Shown in pieces: positions 11,194 to 21,829 of a stretch of 64,000 nucleotides of DNA; positions within the stretch are counted from its first letter, which is position 1; the number at the start of each line of letters is the position of its first letter. A program made the translations under genes and the position numbers. The notes under the pieces are model-generated. The model ran no database searches, was not told the DNA's origin, and worked only from the letters and a program-made list of their open reading frames with translations. The DNA is from Dromiciops gliroides (lineage: Eukaryota; Chordata; Mammalia; Microbiotheria; Microbiotheriidae): the NCBI RefSeq assembly GCF_019393635.1, contig NC_057862.1, forward strand, positions 674,195,814 to 674,259,813. Reading direction: 5' to 3'.

Positions 11194-11346
11194 GGGGGCA
11201 GCTAGGTGGCACAGTGGATAAAGCACCGGCCCTGGATTCAGGAGGACCTGAGTTCAAATCCGGCCTCAGACACTTAACACTTACTAGCTGTGTGACCGTG
11301 GGCAAGTCACTTAACCCCTATTTCCCCACCAAAAAAAAAAAAAAAA
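11194..11346 (+). mobile_element. SINE A
   Basis: Near-consensus full-length copy from 'gggggcagctaggtggcac' to a clean poly(A) of about 16 bases. Of the type carrying 'ctggattcaggagga'. Looks young. Confidence 0.95.
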
Positions 11347-11499
11347 GAAGAGAGGATGTAGCACATAAAAATAGATAAATAGAGAATATGGTGTCACCGC
11401 GGCAAAGGAAGACTCGGGAAAAGATTAAAGTCATAGAGGGCATTCACTAGAGGAAATCACAGAGGGCTTCCCAGTGCATAGGGAACCTGTGCTAACTCA

Positions 11500-11690
11500 G
11501 AGGATCATAGAGTCCAAGATTGAAAGTACTTTAAATGCCATAAAGCCCATCATTTTACAAATGAGGAAACTGGGGAATAGAGAGGTTAAATGACCTACCC
11601 AGAGTTACACAGTAAGTGTCTAAGACAGGATTTGAATTCAGGTCTTCTAGGTTCCAAACCCAGACCATCATACCAGCTACCTACCATGAA
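11500..11690 (-). mobile_element. MIR SINE
   Basis: Contains 'tttacaaatgaggaaactgg', 'gagttacacagtaagtg' and 'caggatttgaattcaggtct' in reverse MIR order. Confidence 0.75.
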
Positions 11691-11789
11691 GGAAAATGAG
11701 GATTACAAGGAAAAGAGATGAAGAGAGAATGCGTTCTAAGCATGGGGACAGCCTGTATAGATTCACAATGGTGAGAGCAGCAATCTATC

Positions 11790-11960
11790 GAGTTCCCTCT
11801 GGCTGGGTTGTAATGCCGACTTTACCACTAACTGTGGGATCCTGGTCACATCCCTTCTCTTCAGTGGGTCTTGGGTCCCTCCTCTGTCAAATGAGGTATT
11901 TGCAAAAGATGGTTTCCAAGGCCCCTTCCATCCTAAACCTCTGATCTCTATGGTCCTGGA
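11790..11960 (+). mobile_element. MIR-related SINE remnant
   Basis: 'accactaactgtgggatcct', 'cctcctctgtcaaatgaggt' and 'ccaaggccccttccatc' follow the sense order of a MIR. Confidence 0.55.
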
Positions 11961-13035
11961 TAAGTCTGTGACCCATGGCCACATTGTGACTGGGAAAATG
12001 ACTGAGGAGCCTCATTAGAATGAAATTCCATAAATTGGGGGCTTGTTAAGCCAGAACCCAGACAGTTTCACCTGGGGGGGAAGGCTGATCTTCAGCTCCG
12101 ACTTGATGAATGAAGCCACTGGAATATTCAATCATTCATCAGGGTATCCCCAAAGCAGGGATTTCACAGTCTTTCAGCATAAAAAGCTTAAATTGTTCTC
12201 GCACTCTTACTAGAGTAAGCTTCACAGAGAAACAAATGAATCTTCATGATAGAATTTCAGGATAACAAGCCAGTTGGGGGGAAAAGTCATAGTGGTGGTT
12301 AGACACCCATCAAATCATGGTGCACCAGCTGTTCTGCCTCCTCTGCCTTAGAGGAAAGCAATTCCTGCCCTGTGCTCTATTTCCAAAAAAATAAATGAAA
12401 GGCTGGTAGCAATGAACTGGAAACAGAGGGGTGCCAATCAAGTGGGGGCCAACCAAGCCATCAAGGCTATATGGATATAGTGCAGTAAGAAACAGCCAGA
12501 CTGAGTTCAGAAAAGCACCAGAAGGCTGCTTTGAACATAGAGAGAAAAAAGCAACTGGAGCCAAGGGAACAATACTCACAATGACAAACTAATGTAAATG
12601 AAAACACTGCTAAGTAAAAGCCAAACTATGAATAATGGTTTAAAAAATCCCCTCTAGGTCTCAGAAAACAGAGCAAAATGTGTCTCCTTCACCTTGGTTG
12701 GCAGGTGGGGGACTATAGGAGAAGTGTGCTGCATACAGTCATTTCAAGTCACTGTGTGTGTTATTTTGTTTAACTGTTGTTGTTGTTGTTTTTTTAATTT
12801 GTTACAAGTCAGGGTTCCATGCTGGGAGTAAAAGGCTATATCCAGAAGTAACTGTGATGGAAAAAGAAAAGGTATCAGTGAGACTTACTTTAAAAGAAAA
12901 GAGTTCATATCTGCAGAATGGGCATTCCAAGAAGCCAGCCTTGGAGAAGTAGTGCCCTTCCTCCATCAATGCAGCCCCAGGGAAGGAAGGGAGAGGGAGA
13001 GAGAAGCAGAGTCTATTCATTCACATTAATTAATA
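11961..13035. other. Unassigned DNA
   Basis: No family recognised over about 1 kb. A (TTG)-rich patch lies at 12775-12795. Short frames here have no visible domain. Confidence 0.4.
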
Positions 13036-13039
13036 ATTA

Positions 13040-13240
13040 ATAAGACCATCGATTTTGAGCTACAAATGATCTTAAAGGCTGTTGAGTCCAACCTCTTCAT
13101 TTTACAGATAAGGAAACTGAGGTTGAGAGAGTTAAATCATTTATTCAGGATCATAAAACTAGTGTGATGGGAAGGATTTTAACTCAGGTCTTCCTGATTC
13201 CATATGCAGCCCCCCTGCCCAGTATTGCCTCTTGACTAGC
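13040..13240 (-). mobile_element. MIR SINE
   Basis: 'attttacagataaggaaact' and 'ttaactcaggtcttcctgat' are in reverse MIR order. Confidence 0.7.
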
Positions 13241-13275
13241 AATGTAGGAGAGTAGCCTTCCAAGCCTCCCTCTAT

Positions 13276-13513
13276 CAAGGTGGTGCAGAGGATAGAGTGC
13301 CAGGTCTGGGTCAGGAAGACTTATCTATATGAGTTCAAATCTGGCCTCAGATCCTTACTAGCTGTGTGACCCTGCTCAAATCACTTAACCCTCTTTGCCT
13401 CAGTTTCCTCACCTGTAAAATGAGTTGTAGAAGGAAATGGCAAACTGCTCTACCATCTTTGCCTAGAAAACCCCCTGTGGGATCACAAAGAGTCAGACAT
13501 GGCTGAACAGTGA
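13276..13513 (+). mobile_element. SINE B
   Basis: Head 'aaggtggtgcagaggatag', middle 'cctcagtttcctcacctg', and the diagnostic end 'ggcaaactgctctaccatct' with 'gtcagacatggctgaac'. Confidence 0.85.
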
Positions 13514-13712
13514 CATATACCTATATCTATACTTTCCAAAGCAACCAATTAAAAAGTGAAACAGCTTGGTTACCATCTGATTGTTTCCTTGACACAGAAT
13601 GGAACACCCACATGGTCTTAATATCTGTATTTATGTGAGGCAGTTTGGTATACGTATGACAGGGATTCCCAATCTGTGGACTGCAGACTCCTGAAGGAAG
13701 GCTGAATTCTTT

Positions 13713-14187
13713 ATAAAAATGTATTTTATTATTTTCCAGTTACATGTAAATATAGTTGTGGACATTTGTTTTCATAAGATTTTTAGTTCCAAATTTTTCT
13801 TCCTCCCTCCCTTCCCTCCCCTCCAAGACAGCAAGCAATCTGATATAAGTTCTATATGTACAATCACATTAAACATATTTCTGCATTAGTCATGTTGTGA
13901 AAGAAGAATCAGAAAAAAAGGGAAAAAACCTTTTTAAAAAAAGGAGAAACAGTATGGTTCAATCTGCATTGAGAATCCACAGTTCTTTTTTCTGGATGTG
14001 GAGAACATTTTCCATCATCAGTCCTTTGGAGCTGTCTTGGATCATTGTATTGCTGAGAAGAGCTAAGTCTATCACAGTTGATGATTGCACAGTGTTTCTG
14101 CTACTGTGTACAATGTTCTCCTAGCTCTTCTCAATTCATTCAGCATCAGTCCACTTAAGTCTTTCTAGGTTTTTCTGAAATCTAAGA
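13713..14187 (-). mobile_element. 5'-truncated L1 LINE, 3' end only
   Basis: Reverse of the marsupial L1 3'UTR and ORF2 end, as shown by matching copies in this window (20936-21751, 60359-61960). Flanked by an imperfect target duplication, 'aaggctgaattc' at 13698-13709 and 'aaggctaaattc' at 14188-14199. About 475 bp. Confidence 0.9.
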
Positions 14188-14239
14188 AAGGCTAAATTCA
14201 TATGAGAGAATATCACACCTTTCTTCGTGACAAGGATTC

Positions 14240-14400
14240 TGGTTTTATATCAGGAAGCATGTGCTAAGCACTTCCTATATTGTAGACATTGTACTAGGAC
14301 TGGGAATACAAGGACTAAGTGAAAATGGCCCCTGCCTTCAAGGAGCATACATTCTGGTGGTTACAGACAATGAGGATCTATATTGATTGATATATACTAG
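14240..14400 (-). mobile_element. L2 LINE 3' end
   Basis: 'tgtgctaagcacttcc', 'ctgggaatacaagg' and 'caaggagcatacattctgg' read as a reverse L2 tail. Confidence 0.65.
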
Positions 14401-14449
14401 ACATATACAAAGTAGATACAAGGTATCTTTAGAAATAAAGACATTAGGG

Positions 14450-14600
14450 GGAAGCTAGGTGGTGCAGTGGATAAAGCACTGGCCCTGGATTCAGGAGGAA
14501 CTGAGTTCAAATCCGGCCTCAGACACTTGACACTTAATAGCTGTGTGACCTTGGGCAAGTCACTTAATCCTCATAGCCCTACCAGAAAGAAAGAAAGAAA
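14450..14600 (+). mobile_element. SINE A with a tail converted to a (GA)n array
   Basis: Body from 'ggggaagctaggtggtgc' to 'cctcatagccctacc', then GAAA units that grade into (GA)n. Belongs to the 'ctggattcaggagga' type. Confidence 0.9.
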
Positions 14601-14608
14601 GAAAGGAA

Positions 14609-14612
<4 letters not shown>

Positions 14613-14685
<73 letters not shown>
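14613..14685 (+). repeat. (GA)n microsatellite
   Basis: About 36 uninterrupted GA units directly after the tail of the SINE at 14450. Confidence 0.98.
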
Positions 14686-14689
<4 letters not shown>

Positions 14690-14699
14690 CACTAGCCAC

Positions 14700-15085
14700 T
14701 GAGGAAGCTTGTTTCTACATTGGGTTCTCCATGAGTTTTATAGTATCAATGATTTTTGGTGCCTAATAGGGAAAAAAGTTACTCATTAAAACTAGTCTTT
14801 AATCCAACTCTAAGACTGGTTTCTGGCAACATATTTTTTGTCCCCAAGAACCCAGACCTGCTAAATAAAGCTTTGAAATATGTAATTTAATTTATTTTTA
14901 TATTATGCCCTGGGATTTCACTGGTGTAAAATCCTTCCAGATAAGAAAAATTCCTTATCCAGTGCAGATCATCTACCATTTCACTGAATTCTTGGGGCAC
15001 AGAGAAATTCTCAGCTCCTGTAAGAGGTCTTCTCTAGTTTTCCCTCCACCCCTAGCCTTCCTCTAAGCTTCCCTTCCATCTCCTC
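14700..15085. other. Unassigned DNA
   Basis: Nothing recognised; AT-rich around 14870-14930. Confidence 0.4.
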
Positions 15086-15089
15086 AGTC

Positions 15090-15375
15090 ATTATACCTGA
15101 ACTAACATTTATATAGTGCTTGAAACCAAGAACCAAGCAGGACAGAAACCAAATAGGTATGTGAGGGAGTACTTTATAAATATTAATCTCATTTGATTTT
15201 GACAACAACCCTGGGAGTTAGGTGCTATTAATACCCCCATTTTACAGATGAGGAAACTGAGGCAGGCAGAGGTGAAGTGATTTGTTCAAGGTCACACAGC
15301 CAGTACATGTCAAAGGCGGGACTTGAATCCAGGTCTTTCTGACTCTAAGGCAAATCTCTAATGGTTCTAAGTACC
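15090..15375 (-). mobile_element. MIR SINE, long copy
   Basis: Nearly the full reverse MIR order: 'aacatttatatagtgctt', 'gacaacaaccctgggag', 'ttacagatgaggaaactg', 'caaggtcacacagccag', 'cgggacttgaatccagg'. A short insertion separates the 5' and 3' thirds. Confidence 0.8.
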
Positions 15376-15584
15376 CAGAACTTCCGGATAATGCTTGAAA
15401 TCAATCATCATCGTCATCTCCCAGACATATCATCGATCCATTACAATTTAAGAAAAAGGATTGGAATAGATATTGCCATGCCAAATCCTCCTAATTTCCA
15501 AACTTCATAGAACAAAAAACTTCCTAAATATACAACCAACCAAAGAGACCAAAATCAGATGAGAATAGGATGAGGCACATATCT

Positions 15585-15660
15585 ATCAAGCAATAAGCAT
15601 TTATTAAATACTTATTGTTTACCAGTCATTGTGCTAAGTGCTTCATAATACTTTTATTCA
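15585..15660 (-). mobile_element. L2 LINE 3' tail
   Basis: 'agcatttattaaatacttat' followed by 'cattgtgctaagtgcttc'. Confidence 0.6.
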
Positions 15661-15799
15661 ATTACAATACAATCATTTCATCCGCCTGTGTGGGAACCCA
15701 CAGAATATTGAATATAAAAGAATAACAATGTGTCTTATCCCAGGATAATTTTTATCTGAACTCTATGAAAAAGATGTGATCAAAGGGAGGATAATAAAA

Positions 15800-16015
15800 A
15801 GAATAATAATTCACATTTATATGATGCTTTAATGCTAACTGTGAACAATTTGTATATCAGCTTAGGACAGTTCTTGTGAGGTAGGTAATATTCTTATTTT
15901 CCCCAATTTATGGATGAGGATGCTACAGGGGAGAGAGATAAAATGATTCATGTGGGGTCTCAGAGGCAAGAGTCATACCTATGTCTTCCTGACTTGATCA
16001 GTTACAGAAAATCAG
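15800..16015 (-). mobile_element. MIR SINE
   Basis: 'tcacatttatatgatgcttt', 'tgtgaggtaggtaatattct' and a decayed 'gaggatgct' core in reverse MIR order. Confidence 0.6.
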
Positions 16016-16069
16016 GCTGTGTGTTTAGCCTGAGTAAGAAAAGACCCAGGAGGCACCAGTGGCTGTCTC

Positions 16070-16125
16070 GAAGTTTTGGAATAGGCACATAATAAATGCT
16101 TGTTGATTGATTGATTGATTGACAG
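16070..16125 (+). mobile_element. L2/L3 LINE 3' tail with (ATTG)n
   Basis: 'aataaatgcttgttgattga' continuing as four or five ATTG units, a typical old LINE 3' end. Confidence 0.6.
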
Positions 16126-16900
16126 ATGGGCTGCAATGGGAAAGAGAGATTCAGTGTCTTCTTGGATGTAAGAAGTCAAGCGATTAAATTACAGAGGAAA
16201 TTTTAGGTCTGGTTATCAGAACCACAAGCAATAACTGAGGATATCTAATGCTGACCTTATTCAATTCTTCCATCTTTCTTTTTTTCTTATAAAAATAAAC
16301 CCTAAAGTGCTATGTCCCAACTATCAGCTTATTTCATTATAGAGGTAGCATAGACTAATGAATAAAGAACAAGTCATGGGGTTAAGAAGACCTTGCTTCA
16401 AGGAGTGCCTCTGATGCCTATTAGCATGTGAGGAAGGCTAAGTCTTAATGCCTGAGATAATGGTCTTAGATTGCACAGTGCAAACGTGTTGCTGATCTAT
16501 ATCAATGAAGGGGGTTTCAGTACCAGGAGTTCTGATAAACCTTCAAAATCCAGCCAACTTTTCTTGTTGTTGTTGTTGTTTTGTTTTGTTTTGTTTTTAA
16601 TTTTCATTCTTCCCAACTTTTACTCCATGTAGCTCAGAACCAATTCAGGGACAAGCTTCCATCCTGCTGTTTCTCCATTATGTTTAATGTTCAGTGAACT
16701 ATCGTCCAGGGTATATGCATTACGTTAGCACATTTAGAAAGCCTGGGTGATTACTTTATGGAGCAGGAAGGCAACAGCTAGTACCAATAACCCAACAAGG
16801 TCACCAACCCCTCTCCTTTTACAGACTGACTGTAGCCAGCATCTAAAGGCTGAGGTACACCACCCTGCTGGGCTGCATCATACTGCAGAGTCCAGTTTTC
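16126..16900. other. Unassigned DNA
   Basis: No clear family. A TTG/TTTTG-rich run sits at 16563-16600. A MIR-like phrase near 16340-16420 is too weak to call. Confidence 0.35.
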
Positions 16901-16904
16901 AACA

Positions 16905-17278
16905 AGTCAAATCATCAGGCATTTAATAAGTGACTACTATAAGGCAAGCACTGTGCTATGAGCTAAAGAGACAAAGACAAAACAAAATGGTACCTGGTCT
17001 CAGGGAGCTACCTTTCTAATGGGGAGACAACACGCAAAGGACCATGTACATATATAGAATAAACTGGAGGTTATCAACAGAAAGTATTAGCATTAACGGA
17101 GGCGGGGGGGGGGGGTGTCAGAAAGGCTTCTTGTAGAGGCAGGCCTCTAGCTGAGGCTTGAAGGAAGCTAAGAGACTGACATGAGGAGAGAGAGTGTTCT
17201 AGGAACTTCAAAAGTACTGGAACAACAAGGAGGCCAGTGTGTTTCAAACCATGTGGAGGAGAGCAAAGAGGAAGAATT
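16905..17278 (-). mobile_element. L2 LINE 3' end and part of ORF2
   Basis: Reverse L2 order: 'ggcaagcactgtgctat', 'ctaatggggagacaac', 'agaaaggcttcttgtag', 'gaggcttgaaggaagc', 'gaacaacaaggaggccagtg'. A run of 12 G lies at 17104-17115. Confidence 0.8.
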
Positions 17279-17457
17279 CTGGAAAGGTAGGGGGGGGAGA
17301 GATGGAGGGAATGAGGGGGAGAAGAGGGAGGGAGACAGAAGAAACAAGGGAGGGAAGGAGAGGGAAGAAAGAGAGAGAGAGAGAGAGATGAGAGACAGAG
17401 ACAGAGAGACACAGAGAGAGAGACAGAGAGAGAAACAGAGACAGAGAGACAGAGAGA
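17279..17457 (+). repeat. GA-rich polypurine tract
   Basis: About 180 bases, nearly all purine, with (GA)n and GACAGA units. It follows an L2 copy. The overlapping Ser/Leu-rich minus-strand frames are artefacts of the tract. Confidence 0.9.
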
Positions 17458-17734
17458 ATTTGGTAAGTTGCTGTTGTTGACAGAGGGAAGAAAAGAACAA
17501 GGCAAGGTCTCTATGAAGCAGATGGTATTCCTTGTGCATTTGTGTTGCCCTGTGCTGTGCAGGACCCTGGGATAAAGCCTCCTATATTGGGCTATAGAAC
17601 AGGCTGCTGGGGAGTTTTAGGACCCCTCAGGGATGCCTGTGGGACACAAGAGTAGCTTTAACCTTGACACCTTCTGAACCCTTTCCTATTCACTACCTTT
17701 TGCCTGGACCAGAAGCAATAGAATCTTAGTCTAT

Positions 17735-17880
17735 TACCTCTTTCGGATTTCATAACCACCCAGATGAAGAAATGAAAACCCAGAGAACTTCAGTGACTTC
17801 CTCAAGGTCATGCAGCTAGTTAAATGAATAATCCAGAATTAAAACCAGATCTTCTCACTCTAAGCATGGCATCCTAAACT
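17735..17880 (-). mobile_element. MIR SINE
   Basis: 'cagatgaagaaatgaaaacc', 'caaggtcatgcagctag' and 'taaaaccagatcttctc' in reverse MIR order. Confidence 0.6.
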
Positions 17881-17911
17881 AAGACCTGGGAAAGACCTTC
17901 ATTTTAAAAAG

Positions 17912-18113
17912 CCAGAGTCACCCACAGCATCCTGCACCATGGCTAGTCGTCTTAACTCTCGTCTCACCACTGGACTCCAATGGTTCTAGAGGGGAAAGTG
18001 AGGCTGTCGACTTCTCCCAGCCTTGCCTCATTTAAACCCAATTCACTCCCAAGTCAAGACATCCCCCTCTTGATGTCATTGATCCTCTACAAGAACAAAG
18101 GATGAACAACACC
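17912..18113 (+). mobile_element. SINE C (non-MIR marsupial SINE)
   Basis: Shares a common order with 42391-42571: 'cccacagcatcctgcacc', 'ccaatggttctagaggg', 'cccaattcactcccaag', 'gatgtcattgatcctct', 'gaacaaaggatgaacaac'. The CAAC-type tail recalls RTE-mobilised SINEs; that assignment is inference. Confidence 0.7.
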
Positions 18114-18119
18114 ACCACT

Positions 18120-19015
18120 CTTTCCATGAGGATGATGCAAATATTAGACAAAGTATGATGGGATTGAAAAAGAAATTTTATTTGGGACAGAGAAATGTAG
18201 ATTAGAAATGGTGATTCCCTTGCCATTCTGGGGAACATTTATTTCCCCATGGAAGAGAGTGGCCCTGCTCTACCAGGGACCGTCACTGTCATAAATAATC
18301 TCCAAGCATATGTTCCTACAAATCTACATACCAGAAATCTGGCAGCTAATTTTCTGGTGTCATCTATAAACTGTCACAGAATAAGGATATGTCAGTCTCT
18401 GACATGGAAACTAAGATGATAATGCTCTAGCTGAGCAGATCCTAGGTATTTATCCCATGTAGTAAATGCTCATGCAAAATATCAGAGGCTATTTTTGCAT
18501 CAGGAATATTTACACATGTCAAAATTATACAAGATTGCTTAAAAGATGTAACTACAGAGATAACCTCATTCAACAGCCCTCTGATTACTAATTTCAAGGG
18601 AGTCATAAATAAAGGAGACCTGTGCCTGCCAAAGGTCTTTGTCACTGTCATGGAGGAAACCCAGAGTCCAAACCAAAGAAGGATAGTCTGTAGGTGGTAT
18701 GGTTGTCTAGATTCTCCTGTTTGCAAACACCAAGATTCTGATGACCTCAAGGAATCTCCAAAATCTTTGAAGTAAGAGCCATAATCACTCCAAAAAGTCT
18801 GGCCTAACTTCCCCCCTGGGAAAAACCAAGTAGAGGATGAATACCTCTTGGAGAGACTATGCTATGCAATTGGATGGACACCCTATAGAACTTGTCTATC
18901 AGTACATGGTTACATGATTAGATAATACATTAATAATGTGTAAATTTATATTAGTGAAAATGTCTATGCACATTCTGCCTGAATTTTCCTTCTAATTTTT
19001 ATTCATTTTTGTAGA
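18120..19015. other. Unassigned, repeat-poor DNA
   Basis: About 900 bases with no recognised repeat. The longest frame (18442-18750, minus) shows no domain. A candidate for truly unique sequence. Confidence 0.45.
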
Positions 19016-19019
19016 TATG

Positions 19020-19170
19020 TATTTCTATGTGTGTTGTCTGCCCTGATAAAACTGGACTCCCATTAGGTCAAGGACTGCTCCATTTTTGTATTTGTATACC
19101 CAAGACCTAACACAGGGCTTGGCACATAGTAGGAGCTTAACAAAAGCTTGTTGATTGATTGATTTATTGA
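19020..19170 (+). mobile_element. L2/L3 LINE 3' end
   Basis: 'gtcaaggactgctccat', 'gcttggcacatagtagga', then 'gcttgttgattgattgat'. Confidence 0.75.
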
Positions 19171-19985
19171 TGTCCAGTATGGCATAGTAGATAAAGACCT
19201 TCAAGTCCCAGCTCTGAGCTGTGTGATTAAGACAAGTCACTTGACCTTTCAATGGTTTAGACCAGCGATAACAAACACTAAAAGAAACAAATACCTGCCA
19301 GCAGTCTACTGACTTAGAAAACCACAGATTAACATTATCTGTGTTTTATTGTATTTTATTTATTTTGTTAAACATTTCCCAATTATATTTTAATCTGACT
19401 CTGGCCAGGAGTTTTGCCAGTTCTTGGCTGGCAAATTTGATACCTCTGGCTTAGACAACCCTCTGAGACTTCAGGATGCAGAAAAGGTGCTGACCTGCAT
19501 TGGTAGAGGGAGTTTCCTCCCCTAGGAACTCCTTATGCCAATGAAATCACAATTCCAGTCACTCTCCTTATCTTGGACAAACATTGCAAATGGAAATGAA
19601 CTGGAGCCAGAATTGGAAAAGAAAAGAAAGTGAGCAGGCTTGATTGGATTGACTTTTGGAAGTTGCAAAGTGCCTTTATTAACCCCAGACTTTTCCTTAA
19701 AACAAATGTCCATCTTTTAAGTGTCGACCTCTACTCTTGGATTCTGCTGCTGGACCAAAAGTCATAAAGAATGAAATTCTCTGAAGAAGTGAAATTGAGC
19801 ATCACCCAAAGATCCATGAAGAGTCAGGATAAGCTGTAGCACATCACAGACAGGGGATTGTGCAACAATTCCCATCCTCCATCGGTGCTCCAGTGACATT
19901 TAGAGAAGTCAAGGGAAGCCCTAGTATGGTGGGTGTACCTCCATGGTAACCTTATGGGAGGAAAAAGATGAACATCCTATTGGAT
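19171..19985. other. Unassigned DNA with weak SINE and L1 traces
   Basis: A MIR-like phrase at 19180-19250 and an L1-3'UTR-like AT-rich phrase at 19330-19390 are suggestive only. Confidence 0.35.
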
Positions 19986-20002
19986 TAACAGGGAGGAATA
20001 GG

Positions 20003-20155
20003 GGCAGCTAGGTGGCACAGTGGATAAAGCACTGGCCCTGGATTCAGGAGGACCTGAGTTCAAATCTGGCCTCAGACACTTGACACTTACTAGCTGTGTG
20101 ACCCTGGGCAAGTCACTAAACCCCCATTGCCCTGAAAACAAAAAACAAACAAAAA
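20003..20155 (+). mobile_element. SINE A with perfect target duplication
   Basis: Near-consensus body and an A-rich tail with CAAA units. 'acagggaggaatagg' flanks it at about 19988-20002 and 20156-20170. Confidence 0.97.
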
Positions 20156-20170
20156 ACAGGGAGGAATAGG

Positions 20171-20725
20171 GTTTTGATCAACATCAATGTAAGCAATGCT
20201 AACATCACAGAGATAGATACATTCTAATATTGGATATATGTGCATGTGAGTATACATGTAAATACTGAGACCTATTCCACATTATCTGTAGCTATAGATA
20301 AATAAAGATAGATAGAAATCAAAGTAAAGATAGAAATAGAGATAAAGATAAGACCTGATCTTTGACATTCATTTATAGAAGACATTCTCTGAACCTGATT
20401 CAGTACATCCTTAGCAACTTAAGTCTCAGAGACTTGCTAAAAGAATTACTGAAGGTCATAGAGCCAACATGGATTCAAAGGAAGGCCTTGAACCCAGGCC
20501 TTTCTGACTTGGAAACTGGCTCTCTTTTTATTATTCCTGGATGATATAATGATGAAGCTCGAGGCAGATGTGAGTAGGTTTCAGATATGATGGATGAAGA
20601 ACTTCAGAGAAGCAGCACCATAAAGATGGCATCAGATAAATCTATGACTGATGGAAAGGGGGTGGGGAAATCATGTTAAGAGAGCAAAGGATAACCATGA
20701 GTGATGAATTTGTTAAGTTCACATC
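20171..20725. other. Unassigned DNA with GATA-like repeats
   Basis: 'gataaagataga' type units at 20295-20350; an old MIR-like phrase at 20390-20510. No gene seen. Confidence 0.4.
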
Positions 20726-20738
20726 CAGAACATAATTC

Positions 20739-20920
20739 GTTTTTTAAAATTTTTTTTTCTTTCTTTTTTTCCCCCTTTTTTTTGGTGAGGGAATTGGGGT
20801 TTAAGTGACTTGCCCAGTGTCACACAGCTAGTAAATGTCAAATGTCTGAGACCGGATTTGAACTCATGCCCTCATGAATCCAGGGTCAGTGGTTTTTCCA
20901 CTGCAACACCTAGCTGCCCC
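20739..20920 (-). mobile_element. SINE A
   Basis: Reverse copy: T-rich tail, 'aagtgacttgcccagtgtca', 'cggatttgaactc', ending 'acctagctgcccc'. The flanking 'cagaaca(t/c)aattc' copies at 20726-20738 and 20921-20933 are its target duplication. Confidence 0.95.
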
Positions 20921-20935
20921 CAGAACACAATTCTT

Positions 20936-21751
20936 TTTTTTTTAATTAATAAAGTATTTTATTTTTTTTCTGTTACATGTAAAGATAGTTCTCATCTTTT
21001 GTTTATACAAGCTTTACAATTTCAGATTTTTCTCCTTCCCTCCCCTCCCTTCCCCCTTCCCTAGACAGCAGGTAATCTGATATAGGTTATATATATACAT
21101 ATATATATACACACACACACATAATAACATTAATTGTATTTCTGCATTAGTCATGTTATAAGAGAAAAAATCAGAACACTGATGAAAAACCTCAGAAAAG
21201 AAAAAAACAACAGCACCAAAAACAAAAAAAAAATAGTATGGTTCATTCAGCATCTATACTCCACAGTTGTTTTTTTTCCTTAGATTTGGAGATCCTCTTC
21301 CATCATGAGTTCCCTGGAACTCTTCTGTACCATTGCATTGGTGAGAAGAATATAGTCCATCACAGTAGATCAACACTCAATGTTGATGATACTGTGTACA
21401 ATGTTCTTCTGGTTCTGCTCATCTCACTCATCATCAGCTCACACAAGACCCTCCAGGTTTCTCTGAACTCCTCCTGCTCATCATTTCTTACAGCACAATA
21501 GTATTCCATTGTATTCATATACCACAACTTGTCCAGCCATTCCCCAATTGATGGGCATGCCCTCAACTTCCAATACCTTGCCACCATGTAAAGAGCAGCT
21601 ATAAATATTTTTGTACATGTGGGTCCCTTTCCCCCTTCCATGATTTCTTTGGGGAAAAGACCCAAAAGTGGTATTGCTGGGTCAAAGAGTATGCACAGCT
21701 TTATCGCCCTTTGGGCATAATTCCAAATTGCTCTCCAGAATGGTTGGATCA
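20936..21751 (-). mobile_element. 5'-truncated L1 LINE with ORF2 C-terminus
   Basis: A T run at the left, L1 3'UTR, then ORF2 3' coding sequence. The 15-bp duplication 'cagaacacaattctt' lies at 20921-20935 and 21752-21766. The insertion used the edge of the SINE next door, so the target now exists three times. Confidence 0.95.
21360..21751 (-). pseudogene. L1 ORF2p C-terminal fragment
   Basis: Open for about 130 codons. The peptide includes 'IQPFWRAIWNYAQ', 'LFDPAIPLLGLFPKE' and 'NTMEYYCAVRNDEQEEFRET', which align by eye with the C-terminal tail of mammalian L1 ORF2p. Full ORF2p has about 1,275 residues, so only about a tenth remains and the endonuclease and reverse transcriptase domains are absent. 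The 5' end is lost by truncation at insertion, as usual for L1. Confidence 0.9.
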
Positions 21752-21829
21752 CAGAACACAATTCTTAATAGGAACTTTCCCTTAGGAAAAGGGGATTAAG
21801 TAGGTCCTAATTTATTCATCTTGTGCTGT

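Noticed and set aside
11194-11346. tRNA-like head that could be read as a tRNA gene
   Set aside because: The A/B-box-like parts belong to SINE A, with more than twenty copies, a fixed 3' body and A tails. No cloverleaf with a mature acceptor end is visible.
19320-19400. Possible L1 3'-end fragment
   Set aside because: AT-rich similarity only, with no target duplication or distinctive L1 phrase; not enough to call.
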